From positions 62,055,548 to 62,119,547 of the forward strand of contig NC_087064.1 of the NCBI RefSeq assembly GCF_963678635.1: a DNA stretch of 64,000 nt, in the 5' to 3' direction. Within the stretch, counting starts at the first letter, position 1. Every line of letters begins with the position of its first letter. This document shows positions 53,159 to 64,000 of the stretch, piece after piece. The DNA comes from Symsagittifera roscoffensis. Lineage: Eukaryota; Xenacoelomorpha; Acoela; Convolutidae. Both the position numbers and the translations under genes were made by a program. The notes beneath the pieces were generated by a model. The model saw only the letters and a list, made by a program, of their open reading frames with translations. It had not been told where the DNA came from and searched no databases.

Positions 53159-53626
53159 ATGTCATTTAAAAATCTAGGAAACAAACAAACAATCGTTTTA
53201 CACAACTGTGAAATAGATAACAAGAAATACGACCTTGTAATCACGCCTCATACACAAACAGTTGGATATATTAGAACAAAACGACAAACACTAAAAAGGA
53301 AAATAATAACCAAACAAAGACAAATAACACGAAAAAGATTTTCCAAAAATAGAAACGCATTTTCAGAATCAGAAGCCAGCAATTTAGAAGAACTTTATAA
53401 ATTAAAAGAATCTATTTATAAAAATTGCCCCATTCGCGATCAATTATATTTTTCCGACTCAGAAACAACTTCAAATTCATCAAAAAGAGGAAAAAGACGA
53501 ATAAAAAAGCAATATAAACACAAACCAGTACACTTATATAACTGGAATCAACCAATTAGACACATCGATAATTACCTATTAACAGTCATTAAACGAAAAA
53601 ATGAGCCAAACACACACTCCAAGTGA
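53159..53626 (+). CDS. ORF1 homologue, 155 aa (U2)
   Basis: Identical in protein to the U1 copy. Its overlap with the truncated gag start (53601) is retained. Confidence 0.48.
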   Translation: MSFKNLGNKQTIVLHNCEIDNKKYDLVITPHTQTVGYIRTKRQTLKRKIITKQRQITRKRFSKNRNAFSESEASNLEELYKLKESIYKNCPIRDQLYFSDSETTSNSSKRGKRRIKKQYKHKPVHLYNWNQPIRHIDNYLLTVIKRKNEPNTHSK

Positions 53627-53720
53627 AGATAGTCCAGATGATGACGATATCTTCCCCTTCCTCGTAGATGCACCCAATGATAGAGGGCAGCATATATTTT
53701 GCAAGAATTTTTACTCCTAA
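53601..53720 (+). pseudogene. gag: gag 5' fragment with frameshift (U2)
   Basis: Same 39-codon fragment and same two-base insertion as at 49225. Confidence 0.7.
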
Positions 53721-53823
53721 ATTTGTTTGAACCCGGAATCAGCCCATGTAAATTTGTTTGAACCCGGAATCAGCCCATGTTTGAACCCGGAATCAGCCCA
53801 TGTGAACCCGGAATCAGCCCATG
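53718..53823 (+). repeat. Ladder of shortening repeats (second)
   Basis: Exact repeat of the 49342-49447 ladder, showing that the ladder existed before the second round of duplication. Confidence 0.85.
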
Positions 53824-53824
53824 A

Positions 53825-54388
53825 TTTGAAACTACACAAAATCTCCCGATGATGAACTTGTTTTCAAAAAATCAGACCTTGCGCTCAGACCAAAAAAAAA
53901 CAGTGGCTATCTCGGTTAGCCAGTATAATTTTTTAGGAAATAGAAAACAAGACTTCACTTTTGAAGAGATTGGACTCGAGCTACGCAGGACCGTCTACAT
54001 CTACAAGACAAACAGAAACGACTTCAGCCAAAAAGCGAAAAGCTTACAGTTCATATACCAAAGGTTATATTTTTTTTCTGCGGAGAACCCGCATCGAAGT
54101 TAAATTAAGAACACTGGGATAACTTGCTCGACATTAATTTGTGAATTGATTCAGGCATTAGGTCAGACTCCCTTTCTTTCACTTTTTTTAGTTACATCAA
54201 GGCGCACAATTACAGAAGACAAGGCAACAGTCGATTCACAACGAACACCATCGACGGGTAATAGCAAAAACCCAATTGCTATTGAGAGCTTGCATGAAAA
54301 AATCTAGGTGCAATTCATTCTGGGCATTCCATCGAGCAGTTCGTGCAGACCAAGAACGAACGCGGGACCCAGGAAGAGAAAGACAATT
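53825..54388 (+). repeat. Partial third unit U3
   Basis: 564 bp repeating the start of U2 almost exactly. It breaks at GACAATTC and, after about two filler bases, continues inside the end of ORF1 (TTATATAACTGG). Confidence 0.88.
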
Positions 54389-54578
54389 CGTTTATATAAC
54401 TGGAATCAACCAATTAGACACATCGATAATTACCTATTAACAGTCATTAAACGAAAAAATGAGCCAAACACACACTCCAAGTGAAGATAGTCCAGATGAT
54501 GACGATATCTTCCCCTTCCTCGTAGATGCACCCAATGATAGAGGGCAGCATATATTTTGCAAGAATTTTTACTCCTAA
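54389..54578 (+). pseudogene. gag: Third copy of the ORF1 end and gag start
   Basis: Repeats the last part of ORF1 and gag codons 1-39 (ATG 54459) with the same two-base insertion and stop. From here the element continues normally, so this is the original continuation of copy 2. Confidence 0.7.
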
Positions 54579-57016
54579 ATTTGTTTGAACCCGGAATCAG
54601 CCCATGTAAAACAGAGTTCCCAGATGTAAAAATCAAAAGACAAATTATTGATCACTATCTGAAAGATATATGTAATTTGACACAACACTACGGAATCTAC
54701 ACCATAGAATTCACCTCACCAAACCCGAATCACCGCAAATATGTAATTCAAACAGACGACCTTGATTTAGAATTTTCAAAAGTATTCTCAGAATATATAA
54801 AAAGCATACAATATCATAACTCACAAAGAGCAAACTCCATATTTACTAATGAAGTTTTTGCAATAATATATAGTTATATCTCAATATTAGAAAACGAAAT
54901 CCCAATCCCAAATGTCTCACCGACAGAGACATCTAAACATATAAGGGTACGACATGAAATCACACTATTTTCAACTTTCCTACATATAATTAAAGAAAAT
55001 TTCACTAAAGATGAAGTTTCACAACATACAAAACATGACTTACAAAAAATTTTGGCATGGTTTATAATAGATTATTTCACACATAATATAGATTTAATTT
55101 CACAAGCAAGAAAAAATTTTAGACCTGAAAATTCGAACGATGATACCGCCATCACAGAACAGTCAGACTACATTTGGGACCCCGAATGGTCTCATTATGC
55201 ATTCATAGATTTCCCACAATCAATCTCAAGTCAAGCAATAAGTACGATATCTTATACAAGAGATTATGTAAGAGTAGTACCATTAACCATTGACGCAACA
55301 CCATTAAACTACAATACATTTTTACCTGATACTCGAAATAACAGTTTAAACTCGACCGTCATACACAATGAAAACCTTAATGGAACTAGGAATCTCACTC
55401 AACAAGATGTTCAGACACCATCACACTTCATAAATGAAGAAATCTTCCAAACAACAACAACTACACAACAAAGTATTTCACCGATACGTCCAAATTTAAC
55501 AACACCAAGAAATACACACACTTCACTAGCACAAGTAAACTTACAATCAACCGTTAAACCTTCGGTTGCTCCAAAATATTCACACATGGCTTATCAAACA
55601 TATAGACCCATGACAATACCGTCAAAAACACGCAGAACGTTCACAAGAAACAATTTTGCGGAACACAATTATAATTATACACATTCATCAAAAACAAACT
55701 ATCCTCCACGAAAACATAATAATAATCAAATCAGAACTCGATATTGGGATAATCCAATGGCAACAACCAATTCAGTAAATTTTCAAACTAATTCACATCC
55801 TCCACAGGATCGTAGTGAAAATTACCCATTCTTTCAACAGAATAAAAATAAAAAACAAGCACCTCATCAAACGGATTATCTATCCTCTGATGATGATTAT
55901 TTACAACCAGATATATTTGCACCATATACCCAAGAATATCGCGGACAAGGAGTGCAGAAACCATATACATATCATAGAAATTTTTCTCCACACCAGATAG
56001 ATACACAAAATCAACAACCAATACAAATGCAAAACCCAATTAATACACAATCCTTTCAACCAATTCAGCCACAAAACCCAATGATTACACACTCATATCA
56101 ACCAACACAAATGCAAAATGAAATACCACTTCCAAATTATCTTCAACAACACGAAATAACAAAAAATCAACTTTCAAATTTTTCACAAATGCCAAATGCA
56201 GCAGAATCATTACAAATGACAATGAATCCATACCTTATGGGTGGATCATCAATAACATCAAACAAACCATTAATGGTATTCACAGGAACAGACCCTGAAT
56301 ATTCTGTAGAAGATTATTTAAATGCAGTGACAGCAAATTTAATTTTAAATATAGGACCTGAACCAATTAATACGCCATTACATCAAAACTGGATACATCG
56401 ACGCACAGCGTTGATACAGACAACCTTAGATGGCGCAGCCCAAAAATGGTTTTCAGTATTGCCTATAGAAATAAAATCAAATTGGAAGAGATTTACACAA
56501 GAATTTTCAAAAATGTTTGACTCCGAAAGAAACAAACAACAACAAAGAGTTTTATGTAATGAAATTCGCAGATTACCAAATGAAACCATCAAACAATTAG
56601 CAGTACGTATCGAAACACTAGTTCGAAAAGCATATTCATTAAATACACACGATTATAAAAAGACAAAAATGACAGAAATCTTAATGATGACCTTAGCACC
56701 TCAATTAAGGAAAATAGCAATAAAAAAGAGAGCATCCCATCCCTCCTCAATTCGAGAGCCCGATTTAGATTTTCGAAAACTAGTAGACAAGCTAGAGCAA
56801 GCGGAAATCACAATGAAACTTGAAGAAACAGAAAATCAGAAATTACAATATGTTAACCGAATCGAAACAAATACCACAAGTATCAACAATATACAGGAAT
56901 CAGATACAGACCTTGTTGAAAAAATCACTGAAATACTCAATATTTATGAAAAACACCCAAACTTTAAAGGCAAACCATCTTTCAAAAAATGGTGTAATTT
57001 TTGCCGACGATACTGA
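54557..57016 (+). pseudogene. gag: Gag of copy 2, broken at both ends
   Basis: Open for 819 codons but without its proper start, which is in another frame upstream. It is useful because the N-terminal region and the capsid region form one continuous frame here, unlike copy 1. It stops inside the zinc knuckle: after CNFCRRY a TGA and a 3-base deletion remove the Gly-His of the CX2CX4HX4C motif. Confidence 0.8.
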
Positions 57017-57825
57017 CGTATTTCTGAATGTAGACAAAAACAACAAGATAATCAAAACAAACCTCAAAAATATAAAGAACCAAATAAATCATTCTATCAG
57101 TACATGAAAAAAGATCAAAATCTACCGAACAAAATGTATACAGCAACATCAGTTCAGAAAAACCACTTCCGAACAATACCAATTACACGAGAAATCAATC
57201 ACCATATAACCCAAGTTATAGAGGAAGATCACCAGAACGAAGAAATACACAAAATTCGTCACAAAATCATTACAATAGACCAAATAGTCGAAATAACTAT
57301 TCCAGATCAAATTCAAATACAACACAATTTGTTTCTAGATCTAATTCCCAATCAAGGAATAGATACTATCCAAACAATCAGTCACGAAACTCATCATATA
57401 ATAGGAATAGAAACTACTCCAATAATCGAAATAGAAGTTATTCAAACAACCGAAATCAGAATTACCCGAACAATCGATCAAGGAATAACTCATATAACAG
57501 ATCAAACTATCACAGATCAAACAATAATTATCAAAATAGATCACGAAACAATTCACAAAATCGACATTCAAGTTATAATAATCGTTATAGAAATTATTCC
57601 CAATCACCACACAGAAATAATAATCATTATAACAATTCCAACAATCGCCACAGAAGTAGTACACCTAAACATCAAAGACATATAAATCAAGTACAATCAA
57701 ATCCGGAAACAACATCAGACCCCCCAGGTATTGATGACACAGTAAATGACGAACTACAACTAAATCAAATAAACTGTGGATCATCAGATTCAGAAAGTGA
57801 AACAGAAAACACTACCTCCATCAAT
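57017..57825 (+). pseudogene. gag: Gag C-terminal low-complexity region of copy 2
   Basis: Homologous to copy 1 residues about 420-690 (Asn/Arg/Ser/Tyr-rich), with a two-base deletion after LPNK that puts the rest in another frame. The long frame 57104-57685 is that out-of-register reading and is not a separate protein. Confidence 0.65.
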
Positions 57826-59994
57826 ATGATAACAGTCGAAAATGACTACGAACCTATTATATATGAACAACCTTTTTCATCACATATATATGAAAACCGA
57901 TTAGAACTCCTTCACAATTATTATATTGAATCCATCCATTCCACACAAACAACACAAGAAACTAACGAAATCAACACTACAAATAAATCCAATGAAAATG
58001 ACAAAACAAAATGCTTGAATACAAATCACATCTATCAAAATATACAAAAAGAACAACCTAAAGAAAAAATTTGGACAATACCATTTCTTTCAAATATAAT
58101 AAACATTCCCACTTGGAATGAGATAAAAACATTACACCCAAAACTAACGCCTCTTGAAACCTCCAGTAAACTAGCAACAGCACAAGGATCAACATTGGTA
58201 AACTATGGAAAAATTCAATTATTTCTTCTCCCCACAAGAACAATAGAGCAGAATAAAATTTTAAATAAACCATTTAAACAAATATTTCATATCACCGATA
58301 TTAAACACAATATCATTGGAATACCATTTATCTCTAAATATATACCAACAATCAACATCTTAAATAGTAAAATACTAATCAAAGATAAATACACAAAAAC
58401 AAAAGACACATCACTAACATTTTTTCAAAGATTAAATAAACAACCACCATTCTTTTCAAAAATTTATCCAATATATAACCAACAAAGAAAACACCTGAAA
58501 CCACTATCAGGAAACATATATAATTTTTCAATAAAACAAGTACACCAATATGATAAAAAACAAAATAAACAACAACTCTATATGTCAGATTTTGAATTCA
58601 AACCTATCCATAAGTTTTTCAAAATCACAATCTCATCCATAAAATATTTGAAAAACTCGAATTCAGATATTATATCTCTACATGTATACAACAATACACC
58701 CTATCAAGTAACATTACCTTTAGGACTTTTAGGCTATTGCGAAACCAACGCTACGATATCACCAATACACGAAAAAGCATACCGCGTAAATAATATACTC
58801 CAATTATTAGATATTTGTCAATCCACAATTCTTAATGAAGAATTATCCATAAATAATATAATAAGTAATGAAAAAAAAAATACAGATTATTTCACAAAAA
58901 CCCCATATTTCAAACCAAGATTCAACATAAATAACTATACAGAGAATCAACAGAAATTTTTAACAATGTTTAACTTCCAACATTCACAAATAACACAAGA
59001 CGAATTTGATAAATTAGCCAAACAGCTAATAAAATATTCATCAGTCTATGCAACATCCAAATTTGATGTTGGCAAAATCAGCTCATCACTACATCTCCCA
59101 TTAAAACCTGACGCAGTTTTCAAAAAACAAAGAGCAAGTAAAGTACCAATTCATTTACACGATAAAGTGAACATATTACTCGATATTTTAGAACAATACA
59201 AAAATATATCACCGGTAAACAAAGAAGAACAACCAAAAGGTAACACATTTATCAACCCTGTTATCATCCTAGCAAAAGGAGAATCATTAAAAATAGTTCT
59301 AGACGCTAGATATCTTAATTCACTAATAGACGAATCAAAATGCAATTGGCCTATTGAACCAATACAAGTTATTTTAACAAAAATAAATGGAAAATACTTT
59401 ACAACCGCAGATATGAGTAGTGCATATAATCAAATGCCACTAGATGAACAATCGCGACGCTTAACACAATTTGTTATTGGAAATCAGCAATATGAATTCA
59501 ACCGCCTATTCTATGGAATATCCATAGGACCAGCAGCGTTTTCAACTTTTATGAGCAAAATTTTTAGACCACTAATACTCAAGAAAAACGCAATCACTTA
59601 TTTAGACGATGTTTTTATGCAATCACAGACAAAAGAAGAAATGTTCAATGTTTTAGAACACTATCACAAAATACTTCAGAACAAAAATCTGAAGGCCGCC
59701 CCCGAAAAATCACACTTCTTTTTAACACGAGTTAAATTCTTAGGACATGATATAGAAAGAAAAACAATCACTCCATTAAAATCACGCATTGATGCTATTC
59801 AGAAGCTCCAACCACCAACAAACAAAAAGAAAATCCAAGAATTCCTTGGAATGTTAAACTTTTTAAGCAAATATGTCTATAAAATGCAATTATACCTAAG
59901 ACCTTTCTATAATATACTTAGACAACAAAATAATTTTGAATGGAACACAGAACATCAAGCACGATTTGAAGAAATTAAAAAAACTCTTAACTGA
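57826..59994 (+). pseudogene. pol: Pol part 1 of copy 2: protease deleted, RT intact
   Basis: 722 codons. Compared with copy 1, an in-frame deletion between WTIPFL and SNIINIP removes 25 residues that include the catalytic DSG, so the protease cannot work. RT is complete with YLDD (codons at about 59600-59611). The frame ends after ARFEEIKK because of an indel in an A-run. Confidence 0.82.
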
Positions 59995-61951
59995 ACAAAT
60001 TTCGAATACAATTCCAGATCCAAATCAACCATTCTATGCAATGTGCGACGCTTCCAATTTTGGCATAGGCGCAGCATTATTACAATCACATAATGGTACA
60101 AACAAAATGAACCTTATATCAGCAAATTCTCGATTATTCACTCAAGCAGAGCTACGACTTTCAACTCTAATGAGAGAATGTACAGCCATAATATATACAC
60201 TAACAGAATATGAATTTCTGATACTTGGATCAAAACATCCAACAGTTCTATTTACAGATCACAAACCAATCATTTTTCTCTTTACACAAAAATCCAATCC
60301 AAATCACCGAGTTTATAGATTTCAATTAATTATAATGAAATTCCCAAACTTACATATAGTTTGGACAGCAGGAAAAAATCTTGCATTACCAGACACATTA
60401 AGTCGAAATACACCACCTGAGTTACTTACACGTAAAACTACAGTTGAAAAACCCAAAAATATAAAATTCTACCTTGCAGAAAATGAAACATCACCCCGAC
60501 TAGAATGCAAATATGCAGTAAAAACTGACGTTGAACAATCACAGATAAATAATCTACAACACTTTCCACTTTATTTAGATTGTCAAAATAACCACTACGA
60601 AGTTGATCTACTTGGAACATTAACTTTTAAACCAATTCCATATTCACAATGGATAAAAAATAACACCCAACAAAAAAGAGTAAAACAATACCCACATAAA
60701 AAAGACCTTTTTCCATTAATTGAAAAAGAAAATCTAACTGATCAAATAAATTTATCAGGACCACAAACAAACGATTCCAAATACAAAATAAATCAAGTTT
60801 TTGACCTCCATGACCCACTTGATACAATTCCTTTATCTAAATTAGAAATTGAAAACATTTTTCTCCCCCCAACAGATAAAATTACAATTAATACTTTGAA
60901 ACAATATCAAAATCTTGACCCAGTAATTAGACAACTAAAATCATGGCACAAATATAAAACTAAACCCGTCAAGGCAGATACAACTATTTTAGGAAATAAA
61001 ACACTCTTCCGATACTTTCGAAAATTTAATAATACAACAATTAATGAAAACACAGACCTTCTAGAATACCAATTAAATGAATCTACAGTTCCCTGTCTCC
61101 CTCTAAGTATGATTCTTATAGCTTTTAATATTTCACACACACAAAACATTAAAGGACACTCTGGATCAGAGAAAACATATTCAAATTTCATACAAAACTT
61201 TTATTTTCCAAATGCACCAATTTGGATAAAAGTACTATGCAATGATTGTATAGTATGTCAGCTAAATAAACCTTATCCAAATCAAAAACAAATAGCTCAA
61301 AAACAAGATTTTAAAGGACAAAATTTGTACTTTAACCACCGTATTTCATTTGATACAAAAGGACCAATTTCACCCTCATCCGAAGGAAACTCCTACATTA
61401 TGGTAATTGTTGACGCATTTACACATTATGTAGCACTTAACCCAGTACCACATTGTAACGCTTATTATGCTTACACAACACTTTATGAACACTGGATAGC
61501 TAAATTCGGACTACCAGAAATTTTAGTTACAGACAACGGTACAGAATTCATAAATAATGAAATCATCACACTATGTCATTTATATAACATCAAACACAAA
61601 CCACGTACATCTCACGCACCTTGGACAAACGGCTTAGTCGAAGGTATGAACCGTTCACTACAAGAATATCTTAGATGTATCATCAATGGAAATGATACAA
61701 GATACACCGAATGGTCAGCAGATGTAAAACTATTTCCCTTAGCATATAATTCACAAATCACGACAACTTTAGGAATGTCACCATATGAAATGGTTTTTAA
61801 TCAAAAGCCACGCAAACCGAATATGTTTACAGCAAATTCTCATAAAAATGCACAAATTATTGTCAACCGAATAAAGACTCAATTTGTTATAACCTACCTT
61901 TACACACACACGATGAAGATCATTTTCATCACCCACAAATTCTTAAAGTAG
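59936..61951 (+). pseudogene. pol: Pol part 2 of copy 2: RNase H and integrase
   Basis: Contains RNase H (CDASNFG, RECTA, TDHKP, LPDTLS), the integrase zinc module (GHSGSEKTY, CNDCIVC) and core D, D, E (FDTKGP, VTDNGTEF, GLVEGMN). It shifts frame after SHKNAQ through a one-base deletion and soon stops. Confidence 0.82.
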
Positions 61952-62028
61952 CCTCCGGTACACACACCGAATGGATTTTAAACAGAGATAAAAAACACAA
62001 TGAAATTTACCAAAAAGTAACAAAAAAG

Positions 62029-62631
62029 TTGTTACAAAGGAAAAACATTAATGAACAAATAAATTCACGCTTTACACTAGCCTCCGATTTAAAAATTGGA
62101 ACATTTGTTTTAATACCCAATTTTAACACTCAAAAAGGAATCTCAAAAAAATTACAACCCCTTCGTAAAGGACCATACCAAATAATTGCCAAACCCACTG
62201 ATGTCACATATAAAATCACCGACTCAGAACAAAAAGAAATTGTTCAACATCGAAACAACCTATTACCTTATTACCCAAAAGAATACGCACCACGCGAACT
62301 AACTCAATTATATTCTTTCACAGGTTTAAAATTTATTCAAAATAACCCACATATAGAAAATAAAACAAAGGAACAACATAACATTGACCCCGAAAACCAA
62401 AATAAAAAATCAACTACAATACAAAACAATACAAAAAATCTCGATCAAACTACAACTAACAAAGAAAGAAAAAATAGAAAAATGACAGAAAAAATAATAC
62501 CCCAAGAACAAATCGACAAATCAGAACATAGAGAGTCATCACGACTTAGAAATCAACCACGAAAAAACTATAAAACATTCATTCCACAATCTAAAATATT
62601 AAAGAAAGTCGAATTTCAAAAACAGTTTTAA
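62029..62631 (+). pseudogene. pol: Pol part 3 of copy 2: GPY/F and basic tail
   Basis: Homologous to the end of the copy 1 Gag-Pol, with RKGPYQIIAKP and the basic C-terminus (SRLRNQPRKNYK). It returns to the original register. Confidence 0.78.
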
Positions 62632-63224
62632 CCTTATATTTAATAATTTTTCCACCTCTGAAATATTTTGAACTTTCATTTTTCAAAATTACATGGTGAT
62701 AAACACGCAGCGATTCTAGTTCAAAACTAGCCAATAGGATTCATCCAATCCGTCACCTTCTCTAACTCTAACACAGATCAACTAGACGAACGATATAAAA
62801 CTCCAGGCATATCTATAACTATAACTTTGCGACCTCCAGGTCAAAAATAAGCAAACCATTCCAACTTGACAACTAAAATAAATATACCCATAATATCATA
62901 ACCCTCCCTTATCTAATAACCCAAAGATCAACAATATTTCCCCAACTCAGACCTCAAATATCCCCAAAACAAATATGTTAAATTAGCCTAAAGTAAAAGA
63001 ACGACCATTTTAATTAGCCTAAAGTATAAAAATCTCACAAATACCCCAGATCATTTGACAAATAAAAATAAAGAAAAAGAAGACCTCCCGATCACCATAA
63101 AAATTGCCCCCAACAATTTTTCACAAAACTCGACCCACTTATCAAAAAACCAATAAATAATTCGACCACACTTGAAAATTGCCTCAAACAACAAAAAATA
63201 TTCGATCGAGAAGCCATTTCTTAA
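62632..63224 (+). other. Spacer after pol in copy 2
   Basis: Conserved counterpart of 13596-14190. TATAAAA at 62794-62800 is a candidate internal promoter element. No gene. Confidence 0.35.
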
Positions 63225-63455
63225 ATGCTCTTCTCTCGACCAGTCAACATAATTCTTAACATTCTCATAAACTTTTTAACGATATTTAAACTTTTAATCA
63301 TATTTCTTTTTGATACTTTTGAATCTTTTGTAATAATCTTAATCATTTTTTGCAATATTTTTTTAATTTTCTTTTCCATATTTGAACTATACCTCCAGCT
63401 TTCAAAAGCTATTGACTATATCCACAGGTACGATTCACAAAACTTATCTAAATGA
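63225..63455 (+). CDS. Small hydrophobic ORF a (76 aa, copy 2)
   Basis: MLFSRPVN start, a long hydrophobic centre (IIFLFDTFESFVIILIIFC) and a polar end. The stop codon overlaps the next ATG (ATGA at 63452-63455), a coupling typical of termination-reinitiation. It keeps about the same protein as copy 1 although the surrounding pol is wrecked. Confidence 0.5.
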   Translation: MLFSRPVNIILNILINFLTIFKLLIIFLFDTFESFVIILIIFCNIFLIFFSIFELYLQLSKAIDYIHRYDSQNLSK

Positions 63456-63640
63456 TACGAACCATTTTTAGTAGAACAGATATTTTTTTACTATTTGTAA
63501 TCTTTATAACATTTCCATCATCCCTCATTTTGACAATATGCAAATGTATAAAGAAAGCAATCATCACATTCGCCCTAGCAACAATCCTCCTAATTCTTTT
63601 TCTAGAAGAATATTATAATAAACATAAATTTTTTCACTAA
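63452..63640 (+). CDS. Small hydrophobic ORF b (62 aa, copy 2)
   Basis: Same two-membrane-segment protein as 13192-13368 with very few substitutions and a four-residue longer end (KFFH). Directly upstream of the methionine-free frame, which overlaps its last codons in the +1 register. Confidence 0.55.
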   Translation: MIRTIFSRTDIFLLFVIFITFPSSLILTICKCIKKAIITFALATILLILFLEEYYNKHKFFH

Positions 63641-64000
63641 AAGAATAGATCAAAAACTATCAAAAATTGCTAACCAACAGTCACACAGTCAGTCTTCACC
63701 GACATCATCCCAAAATAACCCAACAACACCTTCAACTACCCAAAACCCCCAAACATCTACACGAATTTCCTTTCAAGATAACCCATATACCTTTGAAGAA
63801 CGACACGCTCGCTTATCAGAACCACTAGAGCCAGTTCAACGACAAGCACCTCTAAGTGAACCAACATATAACTTATACCCAACATTACCACAAGAATTAA
63901 GTAGAATACGAAATCCTAGTCAAAACCAAAATACAGTCGAAATAAATAGACAAATTATACATCCTCGACGAAACAGAAGTTTTCAAACTCCCCGAGTTCA
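63606..64000 (+). CDS. Methionine-free frame, copy 2 (runs off the window)
   Basis: 131 codons open from TAG 63603-63605 to the window edge, with no ATG. It is the homologue of the copy 1 frames at 12890-13171 and 12054-12947, here uninterrupted. Ser/Thr/Pro/Gln-rich. It shows that the lack of a start codon is a family property and not a local mutation. Confidence 0.5.

Larger units (their letters stand above)
49449..53824 (+). repeat. 4.4-kb tandem unit U2
   Basis: 4376 bp, same contents as U1. U1 and U2 differ by only a handful of bases from the spacer to the ladder. Confidence 0.9.
54459..64000 (+). mobile_element. Giant element copy 2, gag onward (continues beyond window)
   Basis: Same gene order as copy 1 from gag to the methionine-free frame, on the opposite strand. 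Its 3' part and 3' LTR are outside the window. The lesions include the gag insertion, zinc-knuckle loss with a stop, a second gag frameshift, protease deletion, and two pol frameshifts. Confidence 0.9.

Noticed and set aside
57104-57685. 193-codon Ile/Thr-rich frame in copy 2
   Set aside because: It is the Gag low-complexity region read out of register after a two-base deletion; the same out-of-register reading exists in copy 1 at 19152-19568.

Overview
The window is nuclear DNA of an invertebrate animal. It is AT-rich, has one recognisable single-copy gene with an animal-type splice acceptor, and is otherwise packed with retroelements. The phylum cannot be fixed from sequence alone. A TTTTCAG acceptor 10 nt before an ATG would suit a nematode or another trans-splicing lineage, but this is weak evidence.

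Layout. (1) 1-5.6 kb: a decayed LINE on the minus strand and an intact gene for glucosamine-6-phosphate N-acetyltransferase (GNPNAT1, 3640-4164 +). (2) 5647-24531: one complete, young, giant LTR retrotransposon on the minus strand (copy 1). It is 18,885 bp, with 410- and 408-bp LTRs identical except for one CT dinucleotide, TG...CA ends and an AATA target duplication. It is a Ty3/gypsy-type element. Gene order along its sense strand is LTR, ORF0 (77 aa), a long leader with a repeated motif, ORF1 (155 aa, very basic), gag N-terminal region, a single-frame Gag-Pol (2316 aa: capsid, zinc knuckle, protease, RT, RNase H, integrase, GPY/F), two tiny hydrophobic ORFs, a long frame without any methionine, an envelope-like glycoprotein frame (801 aa), a tail frame with a PTAP motif, an unrecognised 602-aa protein (ORFX), a splice donor, a 1.6-kb 3' region and the LTR. 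(3) 24.5-37 kb: old repeats, namely a tRNA-derived SINE, an array of about 85-90-bp tandem units, hAT-like MITEs, a diverged 0.9-kb direct duplication and a second dead LINE on the plus strand. (4) 36.9-46.6 kb: a second, unrelated and badly decayed Ty3/gypsy element (element 2) with 150-175-bp LTRs, internally duplicated (3.78 kb) and patched with small copied pieces. (5) 45.1-54.4 kb: a 4.4-kb tandem duplication whose unit runs from the element-2 pol tail, through its 3' LTR and a spacer, into the 5' LTR, ORF0, leader, ORF1 and gag start of a second giant element. Each unit ends in a ladder of progressively shortened 20-30-bp repeats. (6) 54.4-64 kb: the rest of this second giant element (copy 2, plus strand), with several frameshifts, a broken zinc knuckle and an exact loss of the protease active site. 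It runs off the window before its envelope and 3' LTR.

How the genes work together. In copy 1, Gag-Pol supplies particle, protease, reverse transcriptase and integrase. The small hydrophobic ORFs, methionine-free frame, glycoprotein frame and tail look like one envelope region, probably reached by splicing or recoding and partly broken by indels. ORF0, ORF1 and ORFX are accessory proteins of unknown role. Comparing copies 1 and 2 shows which small ORFs persist. The strongest candidate for something undescribed is this giant, multi-ORF, envelope-bearing retrotransposon family. Domain calls are from reading motifs; no database search was possible.
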